Below are positions 8,486 through 16,423 of a stretch of DNA of 26,084 nt, in pieces; the first letter of the stretch is position 1; each line of letters starts with the position of its first letter. Origin of the DNA: JAKFDI01 sp044508835 (lineage in GTDB: Bacteria; Pseudomonadota; Gammaproteobacteria; Burkholderiales; Burkholderiaceae_C); contig JBIQHD010000047.1 in the NCBI GenBank assembly GCA_044508835.1, forward strand, positions 1 through 26,084, in the 5' to 3' direction. The translations under genes and the position numbers were made by a program. The notes beneath the pieces are model-generated. The model was given only the letters and a program-made list of their open reading frames with translations, did not search any database and was not told the origin of the DNA.

Positions 8486-9259
8486 ATGATGACCAGACCG
8501 AACCCCCTCCTCGACGTGCGCGACCTGCGCGTGGACGTGGGCGAGCGCAACGTGCTGAAGGCGGTGTCGCTCACCGTGCCGGCCGGCTCGCTGCACGTGC
8601 TGATGGGCGCCAACGGCAGCGGCAAGAGCACGCTGGGCCTCACGCTCGCCGGCCATCCGCGCTACCGCGTGACCGGCGGCAGCGCCCGTTTCGACGGGCA
8701 GGACCTGCTCGCCCTCGCGCCCGAGGCGCGCGCGCGCGCCGGGCTCTTCGTCTCCTTCCAGGCGCCGCCGGAGATCCCCGGCGTGAAGAACGGCCTGTTC
8801 ATCCGCACCGCGCTCAACACCGTGCGCGAGGCCCACGGCGAGCTGCCGCTGGACGCCTTCGACTTCCTCGGCAGCGCCAAGGCCGCGGCCACGCAGCTCG
8901 GCCTGCCCGAGACGCTGCTCAACCGCCCGGTGAACGACGGCTTCTCGGGCGGCGAGCGCAAGCGCAACGAGCTGCTGCAGCTCGCGCTGCTCAAGCCGCG
9001 GCTGGCGGTGCTCGACGAGATCGACTCCGGCATGGACGTGGACGGCGTGCGCGCCGTGGTGCAGCTCGTGCAGTCGCTGCGCGCGCAGGGCACGGCCTTC
9101 GTCGTCGTGTCGCACTACCTGCACCTGATCGAGTCGCTGGCGCCCGACGCCGTGCACCGGCTCGACGCCGGCTGCATCGCCGAGAGCGGCGACGTCGGGC
9201 TGGCGCAGGAGATCGCCCGCGAAGGCTTCGTGCGCGCGCCGGCGCTGGAGGCGTCATGA
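8486..9259 (+). CDS. sufC: Fe-S cluster assembly ATPase SufC (257 aa)
   Basis: ABC-type ATPase that drives conformational change in the SufBC2D scaffold; soluble, not a transporter. Walker A GANGSGKST is at 41-49, the Q-loop is in FVSFQAPPEIPGV, the signature is FSGGERKRNE (SufC-type, ending KRNE), Walker B is LAVLDEIDSGMD, and the switch His is in VVVSHYLHLI. Two adjacent ATGs (8486, 8489) could start the protein; AGGAA just upstream suits the second slightly better, changing the product by one residue. Length is normal. The stop overlaps the sufD start (ATGA), indicating coupled translation. Confidence 0.97.
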   Translation: MMTRPNPLLDVRDLRVDVGERNVLKAVSLTVPAGSLHVLMGANGSGKSTLGLTLAGHPRYRVTGGSARFDGQDLLALAPEARARAGLFVSFQAPPEIPGVKNGLFIRTALNTVREAHGELPLDAFDFLGSAKAAATQLGLPETLLNRPVNDGFSGGERKRNELLQLALLKPRLAVLDEIDSGMDVDGVRAVVQLVQSLRAQGTAFVVVSHYLHLIESLAPDAVHRLDAGCIAESGDVGLAQEIAREGFVRAPALEAS

Positions 9260-10485
9260 ACGTCGCCCGCGCCGACGCCCTGACCGCGCGCGAACGGCTG
9301 GCCGCGACGGGCTGGATCCCGGCGAACTCCGAGTTCTTCCGCCACCTGCCGCCGCCGCCCCTTCCCGTCTGGCTGGGCGAGGACGGCGAGCCGGCGCCCG
9401 CGCGCACCGACGCCGACCGCCGCCGCGGCGCCGGCTGGACCCTGCACCCGAGCGGCCACGGCCAGCCGGCCCGGGTGGACGCGCAGTGGCTGGACGCCGC
9501 GCAGCCGGGCGACCACCGCGCGCTGTTCGCCGGCCTGCCGCCGCTCGGCGACCGCGACGCCGACCGCTTCGACTGGGCGCACCGCGCGCTGTGCCGCCAC
9601 GGGCTGCGCCTGCGCATCGACGCCGACCCCGCCGCGCGCGACGCGGTGCCGGTGGTGCTGCGCCACCGCCCGCGCGGCGCGGTGGAGGCGCCCACGCTGG
9701 TGATCGACGTGCAGCCCGGCGCGCGCTGCGTGCTGCTCGAAGTGCACGAGCGCGACGACGGCACCGGCCCGCTGGTACAGAACCTCGACGTGCACGTGAT
9801 GCTCGGCGACGGCGCCTCGCTGCAGCACCTGCGCGTGGCCACGCCCGGCGCGGACGACCGCGTGGCCCACCGCGTGCACGCCAGCCTGGGCGAGGGCTCG
9901 CGCTATGCGCAGGCGCTCGTCGCCTCGGGCAGCCGCTACCACCTGCAGCGCAGCGAGCTGCACCTGCGCGGGGTTCGCGCCCAGGCGCGCACCGCCGGCG
10001 CGCTGTTCGCCGCCGGCTCGGCGCTGGAGCAGCAGGTGCAGACGCACCATGCCGCGGCCCACACCGAGAGCAGCGTCGAGGCCCTGATGCTCGCCAGCGG
10101 CAAGGCGCGCGGCGTGGTCAACGCCTTCACCCGCATCGAGCCGGGCGCCGACGAGGCCGACGTGCGCCAGCGCCTGAGCGGCATCCCCACCGGCGGGCAG
10201 CCCAGGCTCGTCCTGCGCCCGCACCTGGAGATCCTGCACGACAAGGTGCAGGCCGCGCACGGCGCCACCTGGGGCGCGCTGCCCGAGGACGCCCTCTTCT
10301 ACGCCCGCCAGCGCGGGCTCGACGAGCGCAGCGCCCGCGCGCTCATCATCGAGGGCCTGATCGCCGCGCTGCTGGAGCACTGCCTCGGCACGCCGCAGGC
10401 GCTGCAGTCCTTCGGCATGGACGAGCTGCTGGGCGACGTGGTCGCGCGCCACCTCGGCACGCCGCGGGAGGCCCGCCATGGGTGA
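9256..10485 (+). CDS. sufD: Fe-S cluster assembly protein SufD (409 aa)
   Basis: SufB paralogue and partner in the SufBC2D scaffold. Recognised by the C-terminal half: SGSRYHLQRSELHLRGVRAQ, HAAAHTESSVEALMLASGKA, FTRIEPGADEADVRQRLSGI, the LRPHLEILHDKVQAAHGATWG region with the family's key His, and YARQRGLDERSARALIIEGL. The first ~150 residues are variable, as is usual for SufD. The start overlaps the sufC stop by 4 bp and the end overlaps sufS by 8 bp, so B-C-D-S is a tight translational unit. Confidence 0.96.
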   Translation: MNVARADALTARERLAATGWIPANSEFFRHLPPPPLPVWLGEDGEPAPARTDADRRRGAGWTLHPSGHGQPARVDAQWLDAAQPGDHRALFAGLPPLGDRDADRFDWAHRALCRHGLRLRIDADPAARDAVPVVLRHRPRGAVEAPTLVIDVQPGARCVLLEVHERDDGTGPLVQNLDVHVMLGDGASLQHLRVATPGADDRVAHRVHASLGEGSRYAQALVASGSRYHLQRSELHLRGVRAQARTAGALFAAGSALEQQVQTHHAAAHTESSVEALMLASGKARGVVNAFTRIEPGADEADVRQRLSGIPTGGQPRLVLRPHLEILHDKVQAAHGATWGALPEDALFYARQRGLDERSARALIIEGLIAALLEHCLGTPQALQSFGMDELLGDVVARHLGTPREARHG

Positions 10486-11743
10486 GATGCAGCGTCCCTG
10501 GAGCGCCCCGGCCGCCGACCTGCGCGACATCGCCGCGCAGTTCCCGGTGCTCGCGCAGCGCGTGCACGGCGAGCCGCTCGCCTACCTCGACAACGCGGCG
10601 ACCACGCAGACGCCGCTGGCCGTGCTGGCCGCGACCAGCGGCTTCGAGCGGCACGACCGCGCCAACATCCACCGCGGCGTGCACACGCTGAGCCAGCGCG
10701 CGACCGACGCCTACGAGCATGCCCGGGCCACGCTGAAGCGCTTCGTCGGCGCGGGCGAGGCGCACGAACTGGTCTTCACCTCGGGCACCACCGAGGCGCT
10801 GAACCTCGTGGCGCTCGGCCTCTCGATCGCCGGCCATGCGCCCGCCGTGCTGCGCCCGGGCGACGAGATCATCGTCAGCGGCCTGGAGCACCACGCCAAC
10901 CTCGTGCCCTGGCAGCAGGCCGCGCGCCGCAGCGGCGCGGTGCTGCACATCCTCAAGCCCGATGCGCAGGGCCGGCTGCATGCCGACGACCTGGCGCGGC
11001 TGCTCGGCCCGCGCACGCGCGTGTTCGCCGTCACGGCCTGCGCCAACGCCACCGGCGAGCGTCCGCCCTACGAGGAACTGCTGGCGCTGGCCGCCGAGGC
11101 CGGCGCGCTCACCGTGCTCGACGCGGCCCAGGCCGTGAGCCACGCGGCGCTGGACGTGTCCGCCATCGGCTGCGACTTCCTCGCCTTCTCGTCGCACAAG
11201 ATGTACGGCCCGATGGGCGTGGGCGCGCTGGTCGGGCGCCAGGCGGCGCTGGAGCGGCTGGTGCCGCTGCGCCTGGGCGGCGACATGGTGCAGTGGGTGA
11301 GCTTCGACGACGCCGTCTTCGCCGGCCTGCCCGCGCGGCTCGAAGGCGGCACGCCCAACGTGGCCGGCGCCGTGGGCATGGCGGCGGCCTCGGCTTTCAT
11401 CGGCCAGATCGGCCATGCGCGCATCGAGGCGCACCTCACGGCGCTGCGCGACCGCGCCGTGGGCGGCCTGCAGCGCCTGCCCGGCGTGCGCGTGCTCTCG
11501 CCCGGGGCCATCGGCTCGGCCATCGTCTCCTTCGTGGTGGACGACGCGCATCCGCACGACCTCGGCACGCTGCTCGACGAAGCCGGCATCGCGGTGCGCA
11601 CCGGCCACCACTGCGCCCAGCCGCTGCTCGACCACCTGCGCGTGGGGCCGACGACGCGGGCCTCGTTCGCGGTCTACAACACGATGGAGGAGGTGGAGCG
11701 GCTGGTCGCCGGCGTGGCGCGGGCGGTGGAGGTGCTGCGATGA
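10478..11743 (+). CDS. sufS: SufS-type cysteine desulfurase (421 aa)
   Basis: PLP enzyme that takes sulfur from L-cysteine as a persulfide and passes it on for cluster assembly. Seen: YLDNAATTQTP near the start, IHRGVHTLSQRAT, FTSGTTEALNLVA, VSGLEHHANLVPW, the DAAQAVSH strand, the PLP-binding Lys241 in SSHKMYGP, and the sulfur-carrying Cys379 in VRTGHHCAQPLLDH. These define the class II (SufS/CsdA) group. The ATG sits in the sufD end (8-bp overlap) with GGGAGG ahead of it. The expected sulfur acceptor here is SufU, encoded next, because no SufE is present. Confidence 0.97.
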   Translation: MGEMQRPWSAPAADLRDIAAQFPVLAQRVHGEPLAYLDNAATTQTPLAVLAATSGFERHDRANIHRGVHTLSQRATDAYEHARATLKRFVGAGEAHELVFTSGTTEALNLVALGLSIAGHAPAVLRPGDEIIVSGLEHHANLVPWQQAARRSGAVLHILKPDAQGRLHADDLARLLGPRTRVFAVTACANATGERPPYEELLALAAEAGALTVLDAAQAVSHAALDVSAIGCDFLAFSSHKMYGPMGVGALVGRQAALERLVPLRLGGDMVQWVSFDDAVFAGLPARLEGGTPNVAGAVGMAAASAFIGQIGHARIEAHLTALRDRAVGGLQRLPGVRVLSPGAIGSAIVSFVVDDAHPHDLGTLLDEAGIAVRTGHHCAQPLLDHLRVGPTTRASFAVYNTMEEVERLVAGVARAVEVLR

Positions 11744-11764
11744 GGCCTGCCGCTCATCGCCGCC

Positions 11765-11867
11765 CCCTCACCCCCACCCTCTCCCCCAGTGGGGGAGAGG
11801 GAGCCATCCATTCCACTCGGCGTGTATGGCCCCCTCTCCCGCTTGCGGGAGAGGGCGGGGGTGAGGG
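11765..11867. repeat. Paired-hairpin (BIME-like) intergenic repeat between sufS and sufU
   Basis: The outer arms 11765-11785 and 11847-11867 are 21-bp inverted repeats with one mismatch. Each contains its own hairpin: CCCTCTCCCCC (11777-11787) pairs with 11791-11801 over AGT, and CCCTCTCCCGC (11832-11842) pairs with 11845-11855 over TT, both 11-bp stems. This is the CCCTCACCC/CCCTCTCCC type of extragenic palindrome common in high-GC proteobacterial genomes. It lies in the only wide gap (142 bp) between sufS and sufU and could cap or stabilise the upstream mRNA. Confidence 0.9.
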
Positions 11868-11885
11868 TCCGCAGGGAGTCATCGC

Positions 11886-12356
11886 ATGAGCGCCGACATC
11901 GACCTCTACCAGGAAGTCGTCATCGAGCACAAGCGCTCGCCGCGCAACTTCGGCACCCTGCCCGCGCCCACGCACCAGGCGCGCGGCCACAACCCGAGCT
12001 GCGGCGACGACCTGAGCGTGCAGCTCGAGCTCGACGGCGACACCATCCGCGACATCCGCTTCCACGGCAGCGGCTGCGCCATCAGCATGGCCTCGGCGTC
12101 GATGATGACCGAGGCCGTGCGCGGCGGCAGCGTCGCCGCGGCGCGCGAGCTGCAGCAGCATTTCCGCGCCGTGCTCACCGGCGCCGAGGACCCGGACGGC
12201 GCCCCGCTCGGCAAGCTCGTGAGCCTGGCCGCCGTGCGCCGCTACCCCAGCCGCATCAAGTGCGGCCTGCTCGGCTGGCATGCGCTGATGCACGCGCTGA
12301 ACGACGAGGGCGCGCCGGCGGAGGAAGGCGTCGTGACGACGAAGGACGGGGCATGA
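11886..12356 (+). CDS. sufU: SufU zinc-dependent sulfurtransferase (156 aa)
   Basis: Sulfur-acceptor partner of SufS. The three cysteines and the aspartate are Cys39 and Asp41 (NPSCGDDLSV), Cys64 (GSGCAISMAS) and Cys126 (RIKCGLLGWHAL). Each is two residues before the zinc ligands Cys41, Asp43, Cys66 and Cys128 of Bacillus subtilis SufU, so the zinc site is intact. An insertion relative to IscU (VAAARELQQHF to GAPLGKL region) also marks SufU rather than IscU. AGGGAG (11873-11878) precedes the ATG. Separation from sufS by a hairpin repeat suggests its level may differ from sufBCDS. SufU is best known from Gram-positive bacteria and is less usual in a betaproteobacterial setting. Confidence 0.95.
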   Translation: MSADIDLYQEVVIEHKRSPRNFGTLPAPTHQARGHNPSCGDDLSVQLELDGDTIRDIRFHGSGCAISMASASMMTEAVRGGSVAAARELQQHFRAVLTGAEDPDGAPLGKLVSLAAVRRYPSRIKCGLLGWHALMHALNDEGAPAEEGVVTTKDGA

Positions 12357-12525
12357 GAGCGGGCCGAGCGCCGGGCCGCCCCAAGCCGGCCCGCGTCCCC
12401 GCGGGGGCTGAGCCCGGACGCGAACAGTCCGGTGGACTGTTCACGCCTGGCGAAGGGCTGGGCCACGTGGCCCAGCGCGGTCTGCAAGACCGGCTGCGGT
12501 ACTCCGCAAACGAGGGGCTGTCATC
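12357..12525. repeat. Multi-hairpin intergenic segment between sufU and sufT
   Basis: This 169-bp gap has no credible gene. It contains a perfect hairpin, GAACAGTCC (12422-12430) with GGACTGTTC (12434-12442) over GGT, and a perfect 18-bp palindrome CTGGGCCACGTGGCCCAG (12458-12475), followed by a small GGTC/GACC stem around 12480. The combination looks like a dispersed structured repeat of Burkholderiales genomes, from memory and unverified. The last bases hold GAGGGG, the likely ribosome site of sufT. Confidence 0.65.
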
Positions 12526-13071
12526 ATGAGCCGGCGCCGCGAGGCCGTGGTGATCCGCCGGCCCGTCAGCGCCGAGCTCGTGCCCTCCGGCCAGCGCATC
12601 GACCTCGAGCCGGGCACGCTGGCCGACATCACGCAGGCGCTCGGCTCGTCCTTCACGCTGTACGTCGAGGGCCACCTCGTGCGCCTGGCCGGCGCCGACG
12701 CCGACGCCATCGGCAAGGACGTGCCGACCACGCCCGAGCTGCCCGCCGATGCCGGCCCCGACGAGCTCCGCGCGCTGGTGTGGCAGACGCTCAAGACCTG
12801 CTACGACCCGGAGATCCCGGTCGACATCGTCGAGCTCGGCCTCGTCTACGTGTGCGACGTGCTGCCGCTGGACGAGGAACGCTTCTGGGTGTCCATCAAG
12901 ATGACCCTCACGGCGCCCGGCTGCGGCATGGGTGAGACGATTGCCCGCGAAGTGCGCGAGAAGGTCGAGGCCCTGCCGCGCATCGACGGCGCCCGCGTGG
13001 AAGTGGTGTTCGATCCGCCCTGGGACCGCTCGATGATGTCGGAAGCCGCCCAGTTGGCACTGGGGCTTTGA
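12526..13071 (+). CDS. sufT: SufT family Fe-S assembly protein (DUF59/MIP18 domain, 181 aa)
   Basis: Auxiliary protein for Fe-S cluster maturation or transfer. The N-terminal ~85 residues (AVVIRRPVSAELVPSGQRID, SFTLYVEGHLVRLAGADADA) are the extra domain found in SUF-linked SufT proteins. Residues ~90-175 are the DUF59 domain with LKTCYDPEIPVDIVELGLVY, the TAPGCGMG motif whose cysteine is the proposed cluster-binding residue, and a VVFDPPWDRSMMSEAA end. Length is normal. It closes the sufBCDSU-T order. The upstream 169-bp repeat-rich gap may separate its expression from sufU. Confidence 0.94.
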   Translation: MSRRREAVVIRRPVSAELVPSGQRIDLEPGTLADITQALGSSFTLYVEGHLVRLAGADADAIGKDVPTTPELPADAGPDELRALVWQTLKTCYDPEIPVDIVELGLVYVCDVLPLDEERFWVSIKMTLTAPGCGMGETIAREVREKVEALPRIDGARVEVVFDPPWDRSMMSEAAQLALGL

Positions 13072-13137
13072 CCCCCCCTACGCGCTTCGCGCGCCCCCCA
13101 GGGGGCAACACCAGCGGACCGGCAGAGCCGGATCCGC
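13072..13137 (+). terminator. Hairpin cluster after sufT (terminator or intergenic repeat)
   Basis: Three stems follow the sufT stop: CGCGC/GCGCG over TTC (13081-13093), a CCCCC/GGGGG stem around 13094-13105, and GCGGACCGGC (13114-13123) with 13127-13137 over AGA, with one bulged base. There is no T-run, so Rho-independent termination is unproven, but the structures mark the end of the suf operon. The pattern resembles a dispersed Burkholderiales intergenic repeat. Confidence 0.5.
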
Positions 13138-13177
13138 GGCGTTCGCTTGATCGAATCCCGACACTGGAGGAGTACGC

Positions 13178-14137
13178 ATGATCGCCACCGCCCTGACCCG
13201 CCTGTTCGGCATCCAGCACCCCGTCGTCCTCGGCCCGATGGGCGCGGTGGCCGGCGGCGCGCTCGCGGCGGCCGTCTCCAACGCGGGCGGGCTGGGCCTC
13301 GTCGGCGGCGGCTACGGCGACGCCGGCTGGGTGGCGCGCGAGATCGCGCTGGCCAAGGCGCAGACCGACAGGCCCTGGGGCGTGGGCTTCATCACCTGGT
13401 CGGCCTCGCGCGAGGTGGTCGAGCTCGCGCTCGAACAGCGCCCGCATGCGGTGATGCTGTCCTTCGGCGACCCGCGCCCGCACGCCGCGCTGGTGCGCGC
13501 CGCCGGCGTCAGGCTCATCTGCCAGGTGCAGGGGCTGGAGGAGGCGCGGCTCGCGGTGGAGGCCGGCGCCGACCTCGTCGTGGCGCAGGGCACCGAGGCC
13601 GGCGGCCACGGCGGCACGCGCGCGACCCTGCCGCTGGTGCCGGTGGTCGTCGACGCGGTGGCGCCGATCCCGGTGGTCGCCGCGGGCGGCATCGCCGACG
13701 GACGCGGCCTCGCCGCCGCGCTGATGCTGGGCGCCGAAGGGGCGCTGCTCGGCACCCGCTTCTACGCCACGCCCGAGGCCATCGGCCACGACAACGTGAA
13801 GGCGCGCATCGTCGAGGCGAACGGCGGCGAGACCGTGCGCACCACCGTGTTCGACGCGGTGCGCGGCTACGACTGGCAGGGCCGCTACACCGGCCGCGCC
13901 GTGCGCAACGCCTTCACCGAGCGCTGGCACGGCCGGGACGGCGCCGCGCTGTTGCAGCCGGCCGAACGCGAGGCCTACCGCGAGGCCGCGGGCCGGGGCG
14001 ACGTGGGCACCGCCGTCGTGTGGGCCGGCGAGAACGCCGACCTCGTCACCCGCATCGAGCCGGCGGGCGAGATCGTCCAGCGAATCGCGCGCGAGGCCGA
14101 GGCGCTGCTGGCCGGCGCGGCCTCGCGCCTGCGCTGA
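13178..14137 (+). CDS. Nitronate monooxygenase-family flavoprotein (319 aa)
   Basis: FMN-dependent TIM-barrel enzyme of the NMO/2-nitropropane dioxygenase family, which oxidises alkyl nitronates or related compounds with O2. Seen: TRLFGIQHPVVLGPMG at the start (FMN-phosphate end of the barrel), SNAGGLGLVGGGYGD, WGVGFITWSA, the catalytic-His segment QGTEAGGHGG, PVVAAGGIADGRGLAAALML and GALLGTRFYATPEA. Length is normal. GGAGG about seven bases before the ATG supports the start. It is followed after 31 bp by a carboxymuconolactone-decarboxylase-like gene, so the two are probably co-transcribed. The physiological substrate in such stand-alone family members is usually unknown. Confidence 0.9.
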   Translation: MIATALTRLFGIQHPVVLGPMGAVAGGALAAAVSNAGGLGLVGGGYGDAGWVAREIALAKAQTDRPWGVGFITWSASREVVELALEQRPHAVMLSFGDPRPHAALVRAAGVRLICQVQGLEEARLAVEAGADLVVAQGTEAGGHGGTRATLPLVPVVVDAVAPIPVVAAGGIADGRGLAAALMLGAEGALLGTRFYATPEAIGHDNVKARIVEANGGETVRTTVFDAVRGYDWQGRYTGRAVRNAFTERWHGRDGAALLQPAEREAYREAAGRGDVGTAVVWAGENADLVTRIEPAGEIVQRIAREAEALLAGAASRLR

Positions 14138-14168
14138 CACCCCTTCCCCCACCGAGGAGAGCACACCC

Positions 14169-14525
14169 ATGGACCATCACCCGATCTACCCCGAGGTCTC
14201 GAAGGAACTGGTGCAGCAGCGCCGCGAGCTCGCGCCCGACACCATGGCGGCGTTCCGCGCCTTCAACCAGCAGGCCTTCGCCGACGGCGCGCTGTCGGCC
14301 AAGATGAAGGACATCATCGCCGTGGCCGTGGCCCACGTGACGCAGTGCCCGTACTGCATCCGCGGCCACACCGAGTCGGCGCTGAAGAAGGGCGCGACCG
14401 AGGCCGAGCTGATGGAGGCGATCTGGGTGGCGGCCGAGATGAAGGCCGGCGCGGTGTACGCGCATTCGCTGATCGCCGTCGACACGATGCAGCAGGTGAA
14501 GGCGAAGGCGCAGGACAAGGCCTGA
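14169..14525 (+). CDS. Carboxymuconolactone decarboxylase/AhpD-family protein (118 aa)
   Basis: Small all-helical protein of the CMD/AhpD fold. The redox-type motif CPYCIRGH gives Cys60, Cys63 and His67, as in AhpD-like peroxidase or thiol-disulfide proteins; true carboxymuconolactone decarboxylases usually lack the CxxC pair, so a redox role is more likely than ring-pathway catalysis. Other family marks are LSAKMKDIIAVAVAHVTQ and TEAELMEAIWVAAEMKAGAV. The ATG is preceded by GAGGAGAG. It ends 11 bp from the convergent end of the CtaG-like gene, with no clear terminator between them. Confidence 0.9.
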   Translation: MDHHPIYPEVSKELVQQRRELAPDTMAAFRAFNQQAFADGALSAKMKDIIAVAVAHVTQCPYCIRGHTESALKKGATEAELMEAIWVAAEMKAGAVYAHSLIAVDTMQQVKAKAQDKA

Positions 14526-14536
14526 CGCCGGCCCGT

Positions 14537-15154
14537 TCACGAGGAACGCGCTTCCTCCACCCCCTGCGCGCCGGCAGGCCGCAGCACCCGCCGCAGCGCC
14601 AACCCGCCGAGCCCCAGCGCCAGCACGACCAGGCCCGTGCCCGTCCAGCGCTGGTCGTCGATAAGGTAGCTCACGCACAGCCGCGCCGGCGTGTCGAGGT
14701 AGAGCATGCCGGCGGTGGCCGTCATCCAGGCGAGGTTGCCGACGAAGAACAGCAGCAGCTCCGGGTCCATGCGGCGCCAGCTGCCGGCCATCACCGCACC
14801 GGCCAGCCACCAGCTCGCGTACTTGGCGGCCGCCATCGGCGCGGCCAGCAGCGCGGCGTCGATGGACGACGGCAGCATCCAGAAGACGGCCACGCAGGAC
14901 ACGAAGGTGGCGCCGGTCCAGCCGCGCCAGTCGAGCGCCCGCAGGGCCCGCATCGAGCGCGGCGCGGCCAGCCCGTGCGCCGCCCAGCCGGCGGCGAACA
15001 GCAGCGGCCATTCGAGCAGCATGTGCAGCAGCATGCGGCTCTCGACGGCATGGCGCAGCGCCGGCCAGGCGAGGCACAGCGGCAGCAGCGCGAGCGCGGC
15101 CCGGGCCGTGCGCCCGGAGGGCGCGCGCAGCAGCCGGCTCGCGGGGGCGCTCAT
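14537..15154 (-). CDS. CtaG-like multi-pass membrane protein of the oxidase cluster (205 aa)
   Basis: Integral membrane protein with about five hydrophobic stretches (LALLPLCLAWPAL, LLEWPLLFAAGWAAHGLA, GATFVSCVAVFWMLP, ASWWLAGAVMAGS, LLLFFVGNLAWMTATAGMLY, LVVLALGLGGLAL). The order of an early His/Met stretch (SRMLLHMLLEWPLL), FWMLPSSIDAALLAAPM and a later long helix pair recalls the Caa3-CtaG assembly family, which helps deliver copper to heme-copper oxidases, but identity is low by eye. Start at 15154: its ATG overlaps the stop of the SCO1 gene by 4 bp (ATGA), so it is the last gene of the operon. An oxidase assembly role follows mainly from context. Length is shorter than typical CtaG. Confidence 0.7.
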   Translation of the reverse strand: MSAPASRLLRAPSGRTARAALALLPLCLAWPALRHAVESRMLLHMLLEWPLLFAAGWAAHGLAAPRSMRALRALDWRGWTGATFVSCVAVFWMLPSSIDAALLAAPMAAAKYASWWLAGAVMAGSWRRMDPELLLFFVGNLAWMTATAGMLYLDTPARLCVSYLIDDQRWTGTGLVVLALGLGGLALRRVLRPAGAQGVEEARSS

Positions 15155-15822
15155 CGCGCCGCCTGCCGCCCGGCGCCCAGGCGCTGCGCGGCGTCGAGCG
15201 CCTGCGGCCATTCGTCGAGCGCGTAGAGGCCGCGCAGGCGCCCGCGCGCGTCGAGCAGGTGGATGGCGCCGTTGTGCACGTAGCCGCCGAAGCCGTCGGG
15301 CACCACCACCACGCCCAGCGAGCGCAGCAGCGCCTCGCCGTCATGCGGCGAGGCCGGCACGGCGATGGTCCAGCGCGCCGGGTCGGCGTGGTAGGTGCGC
15401 GCATAGCCGCGCAGCGTGCGCGCGTCCTCGTTGGCCACGTCGAAGGAGACCGACAGCAGCCGCACCGTGCGGTCGCCGCGGCGCGCCAGCTCGGCCTGCA
15501 TCTGCTGGTACTCGCTGCCGAGCGCGCGGCACACGCTGGGGCATTGCGTGTAGATGAAGTCGACGAGGTAGGCGCCCGCCGGCCCGGCGGCGGCATCGAG
15601 CCAGGGCGCGGGCAGCGCGCCGTCCGCCGTGCGCAGCGGCACCGGCGCGGCGCGCAGCAGGCCGGCCTGCAGCTGCCGCTCGCGCAGGCCCTCGAAGGTC
15701 CAGACCTCGAAGTCGTGCGTCTGGCGGGCCACCAGCCAGGCGAAGCCGGCGAGCAGGGCCAGGCACAGCGCCGCGCTCAGGCGGCGCGGCCAGCGGCCCG
15801 GGTCGCCGGCGGCGTTCAGCAC
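15151..15822 (-). CDS. SCO1/SenC-family copper chaperone (223 aa)
   Basis: Membrane-anchored thioredoxin-fold protein that binds copper and helps assemble copper centres of cytochrome oxidases. An N-terminal membrane anchor lies at ~15-33 (LSAALCLALLAGFAWLVAR). The copper site is CPSVC (Cys94, Cys98) with the distal His183 in GGYVHNGAIHLLD. The first ~90 residues are less conserved. It lies 4 bp after the cytochrome c gene in the same operon. The cbb3-like enzyme has no CuA centre in any subunit seen here, so CuB delivery or thiol redox control are the likely roles. Confidence 0.92.
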   Translation of the reverse strand: MLNAAGDPGRWPRRLSAALCLALLAGFAWLVARQTHDFEVWTFEGLRERQLQAGLLRAAPVPLRTADGALPAPWLDAAAGPAGAYLVDFIYTQCPSVCRALGSEYQQMQAELARRGDRTVRLLSVSFDVANEDARTLRGYARTYHADPARWTIAVPASPHDGEALLRSLGVVVVPDGFGGYVHNGAIHLLDARGRLRGLYALDEWPQALDAAQRLGAGRQAAR

Positions 15823-15826
15823 GGCC

Positions 15827-16423
15827 TCACTTCAGCGCCGCAAGGTCGGCGTCGCCGTTGAAGGGCGCGCTGCGCGCCGCGGTGTCGCGGCGCACGGCGG
15901 CCACCGTCTCGGCGGTGACGGCCGCGGCGCCGTTGCCCCACTGGCCGCGGATGTGCGTGAGCACCGCGGCCAGCTCGGCATCGCCCAGCTGCGCGGCGAA
16001 CGCCGGCATCGCGCCGTTGTAGGCGGCGCCCTTCACCGTGAGCGGCCCCTCGATGCCGTGCAGCACCACGGCGGCCAGCGTGCTGTCCTTGCCGGTCACC
16101 CATTCCGAGCCGGCCAGCGGCGGGAAGACGCCGGGCAGGCCGGCGCCGGTGGCCTGGTGGCAGGCCACGCAGCGCGCGGCGTACACGGCCGCGCCGTCGA
16201 CGGCCGCGCCCGCGGCGGGCGCCGGCGCGCCCTGCAGCTCGGCGAGGGTGCGGCCGTCGCCGAGGGCGGGCGCCTCGTCGAGCGAGGTGCCGGCGATGTA
16301 GACCACGCCGAAGGCCAGCAGCAGCGCGGTGAGCACGATCACGAACCACGGCATCGGGTTCCGGCTCTCGTGCGGCTCGGGGTTCTCGCGTTCCTGGGTG
16401 GGCAGGATGTCGGGCGTGCTCAT
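15827..16423 (-). CDS. Membrane-anchored monoheme cytochrome c (198 aa)
   Basis: Class I cytochrome c with one N-terminal membrane helix (residues ~24-46, MPWFVIVLTALLLAFGVVYI) and a periplasmic heme domain. The heme motif CVACH is at 85-89; the distal Met is probably in NGAMPAFAAQL. An Ala-rich linker (GAPAPAAGAAVDG) joins anchor and domain. It sits where ccoP would be in a standard ccoNOQP operon, but has one heme and one anchor like a minimal CcoP. The ATG at 16423 overlaps the end of the ccoO-like gene by 4 bp. A role as electron donor or third subunit of the cbb3-like oxidase is inferred from position. Confidence 0.9.
   Translation of the reverse strand: MSTPDILPTQERENPEPHESRNPMPWFVIVLTALLLAFGVVYIAGTSLDEAPALGDGRTLAELQGAPAPAAGAAVDGAAVYAARCVACHQATGAGLPGVFPPLAGSEWVTGKDSTLAAVVLHGIEGPLTVKGAAYNGAMPAFAAQLGDAELAAVLTHIRGQWGNGAAAVTAETVAAVRRDTAARSAPFNGDADLAALK

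Noticed and set aside
11765..11867. CRISPR-like or tandem array
   Set aside because: Only one pair of palindromes is present, with no regular spacers and no cas genes; it is an extragenic palindromic repeat.
14169..14525. True 4-carboxymuconolactone decarboxylase of the beta-ketoadipate pathway
   Set aside because: The CPYC-x3-H motif points to the AhpD-like redox branch, and no other beta-ketoadipate gene is nearby.
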